Of a stretch of DNA of 64,000 nucleotides, positions 1 through 15,100 are shown in pieces. How positions within the stretch are numbered: position 1 is the stretch's first letter; each line of letters opens with the position of its first letter. Source of the stretch: Kingdonia uniflora (Eukaryota; Streptophyta; Magnoliopsida; Ranunculales; Circaeasteraceae); assembly GCA_014058105.1 (NCBI GenBank), contig JACGCM010001927.1, positions 992,001 through 1,056,000 on the forward strand. Direction: 5' to 3'. Position numbers and translations under genes: made by a program. Below the pieces are notes generated by a model that was not told the origin of the DNA, searched no databases, and saw only the letters and a program-made list of their open reading frames with translations.

Positions 1-125
1 TTTGGATGAATTCACCCAGTCTACCGCTGCAGATGCTCTAAGATTAGTAGAATGTTGTTGTACTTGTAAATCAAACCGATCACCTTGAGTCCTTAAAAAA
101 AAACAATCACCGAAAAAGCTCAGCC

Positions 126-3100
126 ATGGCGGGAAGCGATCCGGAGAAGTTAATGCTTAAAGCTAATAAACTGTGAGTTTCAGTTTCTCTCTTCTTCTTG
201 GATCCGAAATATAGATGAATCTAAAACATCTTTCTCTCTCAATTTTGAAATCTTATGTTTAGTTTACGAGTTTTCTCCTAATTATTTATTATTGCATTTG
301 TGGGCGATTTTGACTTAGTTTCATTGAATTATCTTAGAAATGTAAACCTTGTGAGGTCTTTGATGTGGGTTTGGAAGAGGGGATATTGTGGTTTACCAAG
401 GAGTTCAAAGGGGGGATTGGATTAGAGTTAACTGCTCGTGTGTGCGTCTTTTATCTTGGAATTACGACTTAAGACTCGGCATTCTGTGTGCACCATTTAA
501 GGGGGGATAAGAGAGGTTTGGATTAATATAAATTGCGTATACTGTTATTTGGACCTGAATGGAGGAATCCGAGATTTCTCCTAAAATAACTTTCCTCACA
601 TGGATCAGTTTAAGAGCTGGAAACTTAATGCTACAAAGTGGGTATACTATTTGTATCATAGTGTCATGTGTTAAAAAGGTGGGACAATGTGGACCATTTA
701 GATTGTTCTCTAGCTTCTGAGATTTTGGCTTTCTTCACAAGATTGGGGAGTTGCTTTGGGTAATGCCTTGTTGAACAAAGGATATGTTGATTAGTTAACT
801 TAAGTATACCAAAACCACCGGAAATGTTTCAAAAAATTAAACATACGGCGTATAAAAAGTTCACGCCCCTCTTTATATCTAAAGACAGGGTGTTCTAACC
901 ATCTAACAACGTCTCCAAAAGGCAAAGCTATCTGAATGAGTGGATGATTATCCCATTTGGAATTATGTGGGGTATATTATATATGAAAAGATAAAACCGA
1001 TAGGATCTTTGAAGGAATAGACAGGTCTGTTGCTAATATCATCATTGACATAATATCCACAAATGTTCAATGGGGTATTTTTCTAGATTCAGGGCTAGAT
1101 GGGAGGAGACACTTGATACTATTTGTTAAAAACTACGTTTGCGGAAGCTAAATTAATCTCAATTAAAACTAAGATTTCTCAATTGCATAAAATAAAAGGT
1201 CGAAGACTTAGGGTTTGTAGATTTACCCCAAACTTTACATCTCTCTCTAAGGCTAAGCCTTTTTTCTCACTAAAACTAACCTTCCTAATGAACTAAGCTT
1301 AGGCTCTCTTTTATAGGAGAAGAGACCTAGCACAAATAAAAACCCTAATACCAATCTAATTAGGAAACTAGTCCTTTTATTCAAGGAATTAAATTAAATA
1401 GAAATAACTAAATAAAAAGGTGCGCACGCGATGTACGCGATTTGCTACTCGTGGTCGTGGATACGACCACGATTCCTATCACTATTGATTGTTCTTTTGT
1501 TAATAATGTTATTTCAGTAGTTTTCAGTTGCTTGAAGGTTCTTTTTTTGCGGGTATCTCATGTTGTAAGGCTTTGCTTGTCTTGGGCGTTTGTCTTTATT
1601 CAGTGAAAGACCCTGCAAATATTTCCACTTGTAATAACTGACCATGGAAAAGCCACCTGAGAGCTTTGTCCTCATCTAAATAAAGACCTGATAACATCAA
1701 CATTCTCTTTTGGTGGTCTTTAAATCTATCCAGAGGCCTTTCTGAGATAGAGTTCAAATGCAAGGAAAGTTGCTATATGATCAGGGGTCATATATTAAAC
1801 CAGGGCACTTTAGACCTTGCTGTTTCGAGTATAATAGTCTCAACTTTGCTCCAGCACCTGGTTCCTTCAACTTTGTGGTTCAGTAGGATACTTAAGTTGT
1901 CGGGGTCTTTACATTAACTTTATAGTCATGTATATTTCCACTGTCAACATTAAACTTCAAATTAGTTTGATATTGGGGAGGGAGCCCTTTGTCCAAGACG
2001 TATTAAATGGAAACATGAGATAAAATTAGCTTGCATTACAGTGGAAACGCTTTGCCAGACCATTCCATGCCCATTATTAGTTAAGGTGGAAGAAAACTTG
2101 GAACGGAATGATCAAATTTGGATTGCAGTACGTTTAAGGATCAATTCTGGCCACTAAGAAGTTTCATGTGCGCACAAGCTTATTCTTGCCTATCATAAGC
2201 TAAGTCTCACCTGTAGAAGAAATATCTCATGTATGTGCTGGTTGATTTGACGGCTCCCACATTGTCAGATGCATTGCAATCAAATGGTTTTTGTGGTGGC
2301 CATGGTGCTGTTTATGGCTGTGGTTTCCGAGGTCATGGTAGTAGTACTGGTGTTGTCATGTTGGCCTGGAGGATTGGAACTGTAATTATTGTGGATGCTC
2401 TTGGTATACGGAGATTGTTGGGACTGTGGGAAAACCTGCATATGCTGTTCATCCAGGGACGATTTCTCAAAATCCATTGCATATCCTGCTACTCGTATTT
2501 GTTAGATGTTTTTCCTATCCGGCTCTGGCGAAGACTTATTCTTTCATCGTAGTTAGCTTATTCAGAAGTTATTTTTTGTCAGAGGGTCTTCTATTCCTTC
2601 CTTGGTTACTATGGAAAATTCAGGAAAGTTCTGCATATATGGTTGCCAACTCTTCACCCTCCTGGGTTTTTTATTCAGGTGTGAGTTTTTCAGTATCTCC
2701 ACTCTTGTAACTAGTTTATCCTCCTAAATGTCATATCAGTTCATAGAAAGCGCGATCATCATCCACCAAGTCCTGCAAAATCATCTGACTTATTTGTCTG
2801 TTAATTTCTTTTTAATATATAGTATAATCTATAAGTTGGATTCGCACTCGTAACAAGGATCAATAACATTTACTCGTTGTTTTGGGGCATAAGACTAGAG
2901 TAATAACTTTCATTATCCGAATCCTTGTGAAGCTAGATCTGCTTTGAGTTCTTTTGTCTTCCCACTCCAGTATTTATTTTATGCATGACATCTGCTGTTA
3001 AATAATTGCTTCCAGCAGTTCCTAATTTGAGTTTAGCATCAGTTACTCGAAGTGAAGTTTGTTGGTTGGGAAAGCGTCACCATAGTTTGTTTTCTTGTAG

Positions 3101-6100
3101 GGTTTAAAATTGTCTATTGACTGTTTTTGATGTATTCTATACATGTGGACCTTCAAGAATTGAAAGTATTCTTGCTTATTAATTATTTGATGTCTTTGTT
3201 GTCCTGTTCTCAATAAGGTCTTGTTTGTTTTTGTTGTAATACTGTTTTGGGTTGCCTAAAATTTTTCATACTTCTTATATGGAGATATTTATTCAATTTG
3301 GCAAACATGTTAAAATATTATGTTCTGACAAAGCATTTGTTCCTGTGTCCTCGTCATGACAAGTTGTCTATGTATTCTATTTAGAGTATTTCCGGGTTTC
3401 TTTGAACTGAAAAAGGACACCATTTCTATTTCTCTTGCACTTCTTTATGCAAGTGCTGATATCAGCTTTTTCTTTGATTGGTTGGCTATTTTTTCCTTCT
3501 AGATAAAATTAATATGGAGAGTGCGTTAGTAACGAAATATTTCTCATGAAGACATTCAAAATGTACTCACATCCCGAGACATACGAAGACTTTCACTATT
3601 TATTTTGCAGTCCTTTATTATTATCTTATTTTTTTATAAGTTGGATTTGTCTCAAATATTAATTAGATTTGCTTTTGTGTATCTTAGGGATTAAGTGCCG
3701 TCCATATTGGAAGTCTGGTAGAATCAGTGGGCTTGTTCTATAAAAGTTATAGGCTTGAGATAATTGTTATCAGGTTGCTCTTTGAACAAATAGTAAAACC
3801 AAAATGGGGTTTTTGTATACTTTATCAGGGCTAAGTTTGAAACTCTAATTTGACAGTGTTAATTGATTAATTCTTGATCTTAATGCTCCCGCGGGGTCAT
3901 CAATACATAGTTTATTTTTTTGATTTTACATGTAGAGTGACGCGCGAGTGAATTCCGAGTCTGCATCTCATTCGCCCCATCCATATCAGTGATATCAAAG
4001 TCCGACCTTTGGTTGTAGTTTCATCAGAATTCCACGATGTAATATGTTGTGCACGGGTAAGAGCACCGAATTTCCAATCGTCAGATCCATTACCATTACC
4101 TCTTCCAAAAATATCCAACCTTCCAATATTCCAAAATGAATTATTTAGGGCTAATTGCTTATATTGCAGAACGGTGTTTGTTCATGTACTCAACATCCAA
4201 TTTCTAGTTCTGTTTTGTTACATAGTGTTTCTCCATCCTTTAGATCCTTTTAGCTGTCTCTGTCTACTGTTTTGTTTCCTACTTATGAACATGAATTAGG
4301 TTGGAGAGAACTAGTATGGATGAGGAGATGAATGTTTTTCCTTAGAATCATATGCGGGATTCTACACTACATCCTTTTGGGTACCATCAAATATCATCCA
4401 TATGGTTTGTTTGTGTGTGTTGGTGGTGGCCGAAGGTTATACACAATCTAGGTCTGATTATCATGATTTCGAAGGTTGCGAGTCTTCGTTTGGTTAGAGT
4501 TCATTTATTAGTGGTTGTGGAGTTGCGGGAAGAGGGTATATGGACAAGCCACTAGGTTATATTAATGCCAGTAACGAAGATACGGTTTGTGGCTTAAAGG
4601 AAAGGGTTGAGACAGTCTCCTCTAGTGTTTTTCATTGCCTTCAGTTATGTGTTTATTTACTGCGGTTTTCAACGCACCTTGTCTGATCATTTCGTGTTGG
4701 TGGCACATGTAAATCATATACCGATTTTACTATCTTGGGTTGTGTATGTTGATGATATTATTATTGCGGGGAGTGATTCTGGTAGTAGAACAGGATTGAT
4801 GAGGCATCTGAACAGCATTTACCCACCAAAGGTTTCGCTTCTTCGTTACTTTCTGTGAATTGAGCTTGCTAGTCCCAAGATCGGTATTAGTTATTTTCAA
4901 AGGGAGTATGTCCTAAACTTACCATATATCAGTGAATACCATTCAACGTATACACCAAAGGAGTTCACTGTGAAGCTTGATGCTGAGCAGGGAGAGTGTT
5001 TTCATGATCCAGGTCATTATTAAAAATATTAGTTGATAAACTGAAAGGTCTCACTGTCACTCGTCAAGACAATACTTACATAATTCGGGTTGTTAGCCAT
5101 GCATTTTCCTCTCCAGCCTCACTTGGAAGCTGTTTGTCGTATTGTTCAGTATTTTAAGGTAGTTTATTCTATCTACCTTCGATGATATTGTTCATTTCTG
5201 GTTTTCTTTGTGTGTTGACTGACAAGTAGTCATGCTAATTGTCGGTCTAAATCTTAATGTTCGTTCCGAGTTTTGAAGCTGAGTGAAGAGGCTATACTGT
5301 TTGGCGAAACATCAGTAAACGAATTTGATGCAGCAATGTCAGAAAACCCACGAAGGAGGGTTTACCAAAAAAGAAGAATTTTATCTTCCCAAACATTCAA
5401 CAATGGAGGAATTTGAGTTTTACAAAATGAAGCGATCAAACCCCAGTTACAAAATTGTTAGTATGGTATAATGGTACAAGTTTGAGAGTTTTTGCTTTTG
5501 TAGCTGCAGTGACACCATAGCCTATTAGCCTATGGGGTTTATCTGCAAGGTACCTTTAGGATTTTGGTAAGTTGTTCATTATACCAAAACCTTAAGGCAT
5601 AAGTAAACTCGCATATTAAGGTCTTAACATCTCACTTGCTTCGAACGACCGGTGTCTGTTGATGAGTATTTGTAAAGTATCTACATTCCATTTCGTCGTA
5701 TCTTCCTTCCATTTTCTTAGCTATAAATTTGAACAAGTTTAGTGTTACACCCAAAAGAAACTTATATTCATATGTTCATGTTGTGTCTTTTTTCTTGAAA
5801 TATTTGCTTCTAATTGGTTTTCCATTTCTTAGAACAAAACTCAGCCTTACAAGGTGGAGTGCTGATTGGAGTGCTGCCACTACACTGTATGAGCAAGCTG
5901 GTTAGTGATTGGTACACTTTAATTTCTTTTGTTGAATAACGATAAGTGGTTGATGAGTATTTTCTTCTAGCTAATAAGTTCAGGACTGCCGGAGATAAAG
6001 TTAAAGCAAAACTAGCATTGGAAAAGGCCTCAAAAGGGCATGAAATGCTCTCATCGTATCCTTTTCTTTTTGATGATGCGAATCATATGACAGGGATTCT

Positions 6101-9100
6101 ATTTTCTGTTTGTATATACCGATTTGGTCCTTCACAAGAAGCTTAATAGGCCCTGGGATGCTGCTAAGCACATGGATTCTTGTGGTACTCTAGCAAAGGA
6201 ATTAGGGAGCTGGAGTGAAGTTGCTGACTATTACAGAAGAGCATCTGAGTTGTACACTGAATGTGGAAGATCACAGCCTGGAGCCGATTCTCTCGCAAGG
6301 GGTGCGCGGTATGCACTTTGCTTCTTACCATTTATCATTAGCTGTCTCTACCACAAATATTGTTCATATTTTCTACTATATTCTAATGATGCTCTACTAC
6401 TAAAATTTCGTAAAGAACATTACCATGCGTTCTTGCAACTCCCATGAGTATTTTGATTTTTATGATTTATTGAGCAAAAACTTTTTACTTTTTTTTGCAA
6501 GGCAAGCTGGTTTTATATAGGGATCCGTAACCCTGAGTTTCCAACCCCATGAGGTTTCGAACCCACGACCTCTCTCTAGGTGGAGAGGAACCTACTAGAA
6601 ATAAATCAAATAGCGGAAAGTGGATTTGATTTAGATTTACAAGTTCACGAATAACTAACTAAATACAGGATAAAGATATGAAATCTTAGCCCTTTTTTGA
6701 GAATCAGAACTTACTTGCAACTAAGTCGAGCTTAGAAACCTTAAGGGGATACTCTAATTAGAGGTGATGTGAGATGCGTAAATCAATGCGATGCCTAATG
6801 CGTGATAGTGCAAGTGCAAATGTGAAGTCGCACATTAGGGTCTAGCAAGGTGTATATTGTGATGTATTGAGGGGTTACATCAGTCGCGGGCATCAATTGC
6901 AAGCACAACAATTCCAATAGACTTCTTTGCTGAAAGAATATATGGTGTGTATCTAGAGAGAGATGTTCAAGTATATGGTGCGACATATGGAGCACAATAG
7001 AAGGTTACTTGCTATGCAAGTATAGGTCTAGAATAATCTAGATTTAGTAGGTTTCTATCTCTACGAGTCTTTCTAATTTAGTAAGGCTCTCTATCATCTA
7101 TCCATGGAGATGTCTCTTCTCTTTGTAATTGATGTCTCTTCTCTTTGTAATTATCAATTTCTAATTAATAGAATTACTTTCTCTTCTCTTAATTTCTACA
7201 TGGTATCAGAGCGGTTGCGTTAACGTAGCGGTTCCTCGCTTCCGGCGGCGGCCATTGCCGTTGCCGGATTACTAGGAAAAGTATTCCGGGTTCTTCCTTT
7301 CCTTTGAAATATCAACTGGATTATTCCTTCTAAGGATTTCAGTTAGGATTCTTCAATCCCTGCAATCTCTACACTATCTTGGGGTTCCCCTCCCTGTATG
7401 TGAAACTTCGAATTGAATTACTGCTTTCGGCATATGTCTACCCTAGACCTCTGCAAGTAGGGTTCCTTGTGTTTGTTTTTGATCTTCTCATAAATTCGTC
7501 CAACCACACAGATCTGAGATATAATCTTACTCATGATATCTATTGGGATTTGAAATTAGGCGCTAAGGATATGTTATTTGTGCAATCAATATGCTACAAT
7601 ATATTCCTTCGTCTCCTCTTAGCCTTATTTACTTATGCTCCTCTTTGTCTCCTCTGTAAGTTCTGTAATTCCTAAGATATTAGTTGTTTGCATTGATTGA
7701 AGTGTTTGAAACCAAATCTGATTCCAAGTGCAGTTGAATTTATTATGCTCAATTCAAATTCGATGTGATGAGTCTTTGTCTCTAGTTGGGTTTCTTGGTG
7801 AATACATCTTTGCATCGAAGTAGGGTTGCGAACCCAATTACTGCTCTGGAAAAAAAACAAAGCTGTTATCAAGAAAAGAACTCAAAACAAAACTTTGGAT
7901 TTGAGTTTGCATAATTGTGACCAAGAAGGAGATTTCCAAGTGGAGCTGATGGTGTGAGATTCTATACTTTCTGGTGCGATACGTGGCATCTTCAGTTTGT
8001 TGATCAACCTACTTCTCTCCAATCTGCGATGTGGTATTGATATCTACAAGTTTAATCAAAACCCCATTAAAGTTAGGGTTTGAACCCAAATCAGCCAGGA
8101 AGGTTGTTTACTTGGAGAAACTTCAGATCTGATTTCTTCTTGGTATGAGGACAGGGTTTCTTCCTGCCATGACTTTCTCTGGTTGCAGTGATCAATGGCA
8201 GCAATATTATGTTTGGCTCTGCCACAGTGAAAGAAAAAAGTTTCATCTACTCCCCTTGTGAGTTTCTTAAGAGTTTATTGGAGTTGATATGGGCAAGTTT
8301 ATTTCTATAGTAAACAACTCTCTTAGTATTATCTAACTGCTTGTGAAAATTCTTATGTGGTGCAATTTAGCTATTTTCGAACATCTTGCCTTAGGACCTT
8401 ACAAGAGTTATGATGTCGTCAGCAACTTCTGTGTGGTCTTGTCTAGATGACCGACGATCTTTTTACGTGTTTGGGGCCCTATTAGTCATGATAGTTCGAG
8501 TTTAGATGGGATCAACCCATTTGTCACGGTCTTTTCAGTTTGACTCGTTAAAGTTTAAAGTAACGTTTGATTTTTCATATCTATGGAGTTCTCTCCGAGA
8601 AAGTTATATCTCTCTATCGATTATGCACTCGATTTTATCTTGTTTTCGTAAAAGGCAATTTTTCGCGAGATGCGATTTACTCTCTTTGGATCGGATGAAG
8701 ATGTTAAACTACCTTCCACCTCGACCATGAGTTATGTGTTTCTTTCCTCGAGTGATTTTCCTTCCCTCGAGTGATTCTATCCTAGAGTGATTCTCTTTTC
8801 CTCTAGTGATTATCATATATCTTTTTCGCCAAATTCACTAGTACAATAAAAAAATCGAAAACGCGATCTTTTCATGTCGAGAGATGCGGTCTTTTCTATT
8901 GATTCCTATTGCGAGATGCAATTTCTTCTTTAAATTGGGTGAAGGTGTTGAATACCTTATACCACGGTTATGATTTCTAGTACTCGATAATTTTCTCTTC
9001 CTTGAGTGGACTTATATATATATCATCGAGTAATTCTTTCACCCTAGAGTATTTTTTCCATCTTGCTTGAGTGATTTTTTCTTTCATAGCTTAAGTAATA

Positions 9101-12100
9101 TCTGTCATCTACATTACCTGTAGTGATCCTCTTCCTTGATTGATTATCTTACCCCTATGTATCTTTAAGATATTTGCATTGCCCTCGAGTGAGAAAACAT
9201 GACAAGTCAATTGGTGCTGTCGATTTCACAAGTACGTGTGGGAAAAATTGCAATTCAAAATGCTGCCGATTTCACAAGGGATGTGTGAAGCTTTGAAGTC
9301 TTCTACAACTGCAAAAAATTGGTTTGACAGCTTTAGGGGGAGCTTAATTTTCTTTATTTGTGAGGGAGTGATTGCATCTTTATATCTATTTTTTTTCTTC
9401 TTATTGCAATCCACCTTGACATAAACATTATATGTCCATATCAACTTGAGTGTGAGTGTTGGAGTATATGGTGTGAAATATGGAGCACAATAGAAGGTTA
9501 CTTGCTATGCAACTATAGGTCTAGAATAATCTAAATTTAGTCGGTTTTCATCTCTATGAGACTCTAATTTAGTAATACTCTGTATCATCTATAAATGGAG
9601 ATGTCTCTTCTCTTTGTAATTATCAATTTCTAATTAATAGAATTACCTTCTCTTAATTTATACATTCCTGGCGATATTGTTTGATTATTTTCAAACAATA
9701 AAGATTATGTCGCACCCTCCAACAAGAAAAAACATCAAGAGAACAAAATCCGGGAAAAACCTTAAATGAAAAAAAAATAGAGAACATCTAAGTTGCACGG
9801 TAAAGATAATAAATTAGGGCAATTCTTGGGAAAGTAGAGGAATCAGATTTTCCTTGCAGCTCAATCGAGATCGGTATACCTTAAAGGGGGAAGGGAGATT
9901 TGTTCAAGTGGAGCTCTAGATTGCAAATGTCAGAAACACACCACACTAAACTTTATGGGGAAAGATAAATTAAAATCACACTTGCTCAAATACATTTATC
10001 TTTCCGTTATGTGCTGAGGCCCACACATCATGTATTGCAATGCGTTGACGTCTTTCTAGAAAGTTGAAGGACCGTCATGAAGTAAAACCTTCCTGTTGTA
10101 ATACTTTGGGGTCTCCCCACATTATTAGTATAGGAGAGGTTATTACAATGAAAGTTTAGGTCCACTTCAACATAAACTAATTTCTCGGAGTCAGTTTAAA
10201 AAAAATATTGAATTACATTTACCAACGGAGGGATTTTTTTTCAACGAAGAGGGAAGACAAAAGAGTTTTTTTGGGAACATGAGAGATGCAGTAGTGAGGT
10301 TTTTTCAAGCAATTGGTCGATCAAAGAAAAATCTTCAAATGACTAAGGAGTTGAAGAAAAAAGTGTCTTTAAACATGACGAAGTCATTAGTCCAAAGTAC
10401 TATTGATAAGCCTTTTTTTTCCTTATTCTATAGTCCAAAATATTCTATAGATATGTTGTATGGTCTCTACCAAATGACTCTTATATAAAGTCATTGGGAC
10501 TAGGTTTTTGTACATGGTTATAAAAAAGGGTAATAAGCAGTTAGAGAGATTATTACTATATCCTTTTATACGAAGTCGGGACCAACTCTTTTCTATCATT
10601 ATAGAGATTCTATTACTATGTAGGGTATCTCTACTACTTTAAGAAGGCTGCTGGAGTCTACAATGCCGTCTCGGGCAAGCTGTTCAGTCATTTTTTAATT
10701 TCATAATTGCCCCTCTCTAAATAAACAAATTACTGCCAAGAATCATGTGAATTGAGCAGTCAATGGTACAAAGTCGTATTTTCCAAGAGTAAGGGCCATG
10801 TGATAGATGTGAAATATGGCAGATGTTGCCACTAGAGGAAAGCAGTTCAACGTTTGTGTTTCCAATAATGTAAGGTGGGGCCTGTGCAGTAGGAGAAACA
10901 GGTGTAGAGAAGATATCCATTGGCAGATGGAGAGCTAACTACGTTACTTCGCAGGCCTATATTTGGACCGTCTATGGCCTAGCTGTTTACCTGCCATACA
11001 TTTTCCCACTATGTGCTGCATATAATCATTATAATAATGAATCTTACTTCTACCCAGGTTATGGTTGTACACGGGTCGGATTAGCCCGAGTTTAGGCACA
11101 CCTGATCTGATCCGGAAAACTCGGGCCCTCAATTTCCAAAGGCGGACCAGAACAAACTTGCTCCAAAACCCGAACCGAAATGGTCGGGTCGGGTCGAATC
11201 TATAACTTGGGTTTCTGGATTCCACTAAAAAGCCACGGTTTCAAATTCCAATCTATATCTGCGTTGAAGAACGTTAGAATAATGAAACTGATAATTCAAT
11301 CATTTGAGTAAAAACAGAGACTCCAAAAATCTTAATTAGTAACTCCTACTCTGCAAATAAATAAGTGATGAATCTCAATCTCTGAAACCCTAAATCTCTC
11401 TTTCAATCACAAAGACAAAATCGACGTATCTCCCGACAAATCTCTCCAGTCCCTCGATGATCTCATCTTCTATTCTTCAAACCCCAACATCTTATTTTCT
11501 TCAAGCTAAATGACCCTTATTCAAAAGAAGGAGATGTCGTGGTGGAGGTTTTAGAGGAGGATTTGGGAAGTAAATAATTAGGGGTTTCGATTCTGATATA
11601 TCATAAAAGTTTTGTTGATGTTATCATAAAAGTGATGTTTTTCGGGTTGACCGGATCGGTGTTCAACCCTAACCCAGGTCCATAATATGACACTAAATTC
11701 TAAGATCACTTTCTCTTGGGAAAAAAATAAAAAATAAAAACCAACTGATCAACCATTAGCCCACCAAAAAGAAAAAGAAACAAGATCAATTAATCAAGGA
11801 GTCATAATCTTGGAGATGATGGAAAATTGTGTTGCTTGTATAGACAATGTGTTGGTTGGAGAGTTTGATCGTGCACACGTGGTAAGGGTAATTGCACGCG
11901 TACACTACTTACTATAGTGATGTTTTTTTATGTACTATCAAAGTCTTGCAACGACTCATTGGAGGGTCTCCCTGGCATGGCCGGAATGTATCTCCTGAGT
12001 CCACACACATACCGTAAACCAACCTGTCTAATTTACACGAGACTACTCCCAATAGTACTAAAGAAAGATAATTTAGCAGACCTGAACCGCGGGAATATAT

Positions 12101-15100
12101 TTTTCAAACATATAGTACTATACAAGTATTAAATCTGCCAATGTGATACCTCATAAGTGTCTCCTGGTGACACTACATATTTACAACGTAGGTCCAAAAT
12201 ATATAGTCCATCTATGCAGATACTACGACCATTGATACATAAAACACTTATATATACTCTCCATCTAGGCTACACCTTCATCATTTTCAAAGATCCCTAA
12301 TATTTCACATGTGTCTGAAAGACAGGACGACGGATTGGGTTTGCAAACCCCAAGTCTGAGCAAGTACAAGAAGAAAATACCTAGTACGGGAGAACCACAT
12401 CACTAGCATTAAGTATATATGGTACGGTATAAGCAGTATAATTGTCACGCCCCAAAATCCACTTTCTGATAATAGATCATAAAGCACATTCTAAGGCTTG
12501 ACAAGTCGGGCATCCCACGGATGAAACCCCACAGATGTAATATATTTCTAAAGAAATTAACTACATCTACTTATCAAAGAAACGCAGCGGAAAATAACTC
12601 AATATAAATTAAATGAATAAATGGATTAAAGTGAATAAAATCTCTACTAACTCTAAAAACGAGAATAAAACTACGACAATGAAATATGAAATAAATATCA
12701 TAAATATCCTACGACAACTCAGCGATCCAAAGAATCTCGAAAATGATCAACCAAGCCTCACTAAGCAAAAACCTACTGTGCTCGACCTCCTGAAAAATAT
12801 AGCGCACAGGGCGTCAAGCAAGCACAATTATTACCGGTCACTGAACATGACAGACCGATCTATTATACAAAAGTACTAGTGTGATATAATATTATATATA
12901 TATAAAAATGATGCAATGCATTGAAGAAGTGAGGTTCAATTATTAATGTTGTTTTTAAGCGTCGGCGCCAACCAGTATTATAAATAATTATAGAGTATTA
13001 TTATTATTATTATTAGGTGTGGGAGATAACTAACAGACGATGTACACAGGGTCACTTTTAATTCAGTGGGACCACACTCTCGCACCCTTCTGTCCTCAAC
13101 AGAAGCGTATCCCTTATTGTCGAGCCAGGGATTGGCGGATTCCTTTTTAGTGAGCCAGGAATTAGCGGGGAAATCACCGGATCAAGGTGCTCAAGGAGTT
13201 TCAACCTACAGGTCTAAAGCCTGATTTATTTTCACTTTCAGGGATCTATGCCCACGGGGAGTATTCACAAAGAATAACAAAGCCGATATGTAACTGGGGA
13301 AGAGTTTTAGGGGCTTGCAACCCTGGAACACTGATAAACAGTCACCTAATCTTTTGTTTAGGGAATCGAACCCAAGGACCCTGACATCATAGCCCTACTG
13401 TGTACACGACTCTAAGTTATCCTATGCATGAATGATTTAAGAGACCGACACTCAATCAAAATGACCTATCTGTCCTTGCTCTATAGGCAATGAGACTATA
13501 TCATATGATTGGCGATCTTATGCTCAATGACCTTTTCTACCCTCACAAATATACAAGTGGGGACTCTGTCGATGATATTCTACTCTGACTATTAATGATC
13601 TTTCTACCTTAAGTTAACAAGGTTATATCAATTGAAGCCCTATAATCGTAGCTAAGTTAAGCTGTATGTCAAAAGCCTTTACTTATAAGATTCTAGTCAT
13701 TAATAATTACTTGCCAAGTCTATACTAGATTACGATTGTCAACGAGGGTTATCCTTTAACAAAGCACTAACATAAGGTGAAACTAGTCTAATGTTCTTAA
13801 CTATATTTCTTCACAATAGTATGTTAAGGGATGTGACTTAACAGGTGCTTAAGTTAAACCATGATGCAACCTAAACACAACTTATAATCAACTAGGAAGT
13901 CCAGGTTAAGTCAAGCACGAACCTGGCTCCTCACAAGTATACTACACTCCTTACATAAACTCATTTGCATCACTAATGCATTAAAAGGCTTAGTAATCAT
14001 GTATTAATTAACCTATAAATAGAGGTTGTTCTGAAAAGGGAGAACTGTATAATATAACCCCATTATAAAATCTCAAGTTAAGCTACTGTTGCATGATATT
14101 CAACCTTAATATAAACAAAAGTTCCCTCCTACTCTTGTATACTAATGTAACCTCCAGGACCTACTTCACCTAGTGTCCAGAACATGAAGTATCAATTGAT
14201 TTACAATCTATAACAGGTGATCATGGGCATAGTCTGATCAACACTAACAACCTAAATCTCTACAGAGTATTCGAAAATAGCGAGTAAGACTAACATGACA
14301 TTCATTGATTATACTCAATTTGAATCCGAAATTATAGCAATCAAACAATGTTAAATGCTTGGTGATAATGATACTTGCCTTAAATCGACAAATCCGTGGT
14401 TTAATACGAAAGGAGAACTATGCTCTCAATGCTCCAACAATCTGATTTTCTGGTTCAAAACGGCTAGCAATGGTGAAGTCGAGTTAGGAGAGGGGTTGAG
14501 GGTTTTCGAATTAGGGATTTGGGTTTGGGGTTTAGGAATTAGGGTTGGGTTTTCGAATTAGGGATTTGGGGTGCATCTCTCTCTCTAGATTACAAAGAGA
14601 AGAGATGGGTTTAAGGTGTTGTTGTTTAAGAGGAGGAGAAGAAGGGGATTGTGGAGGATTTGGGAAGAGGAGATGGAGAAGAAATGGAGGAGAATCAGGG
14701 AGGGATACTATGGAGGTTGAATGGGTTTGAAGAAAAAATAAAAGAGCTATGATAACATACTCTACCATGTAACTTACTAAACTACAACAGCTCTAGATCA
14801 AAGTTATATAACGAAAAAAATAAAGCGGGGCGCTACAATAATAAGGAAACTTAATAAAGACAGTGACAAGGGTGATCTGGCATCTACTACTACTAGCAAG
14901 GCTTCATTAGCCTACAGTGAGCCGTGCCGGCTGGCTCAGGAGCCGTAACCGCTTATGAACAATGCGGCTAATTATGAGCCGCAATCTGCTAATGACACTG
15001 TATTTCAAGTTTATTTTAATGCCCCTGAATGAATAATGAATTCTATTTCTGCCCGGAGCTCACAATAACCCACGTGTCCATCCATCATCAAATATCTGTT

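Larger units (their letters stand above)
6964..9664 (+). mobile_element. Coding-poor Copia-like LTR element (LARD/TRIM type)
   Basis: 5' LTR 6964-7200 and 3' LTR 9457-9664 align through most of their length (both contain ATGGAGCACAATAGAAGGTT and end ..TACA). The 5' LTR is followed at once by a textbook primer-binding site, TGGTATCAGAGCGG, complementary to initiator tRNA-Met. The 3' LTR is preceded by a weak purine tract. The 2.3 kb interior has no gag or pol. The 5' LTR carries a 22-bp tandem duplication (7109-7130, 7131-7152). Flanking 5-mers (AGAGA, TTCCT) do not match, so no TSD is visible. Confidence 0.8.

Noticed and set aside
3912..4118. 68-codon - strand ORF (MDIFGRGNGNGSDDW..)
   Set aside because: No recognisable family and it lies between the islands of a decayed Copia element.
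10717..10920. 67-codon - strand ORF as a Copia gag-pol fragment
   Set aside because: Its residues do not match a protease or gag motif convincingly.
13355..13385. tRNA gene suggested by GGGTTCGATTCCC on the - strand
   Set aside because: No acceptor stem, D arm or anticodon arm could be folded around it; it lies inside the solo LTR.
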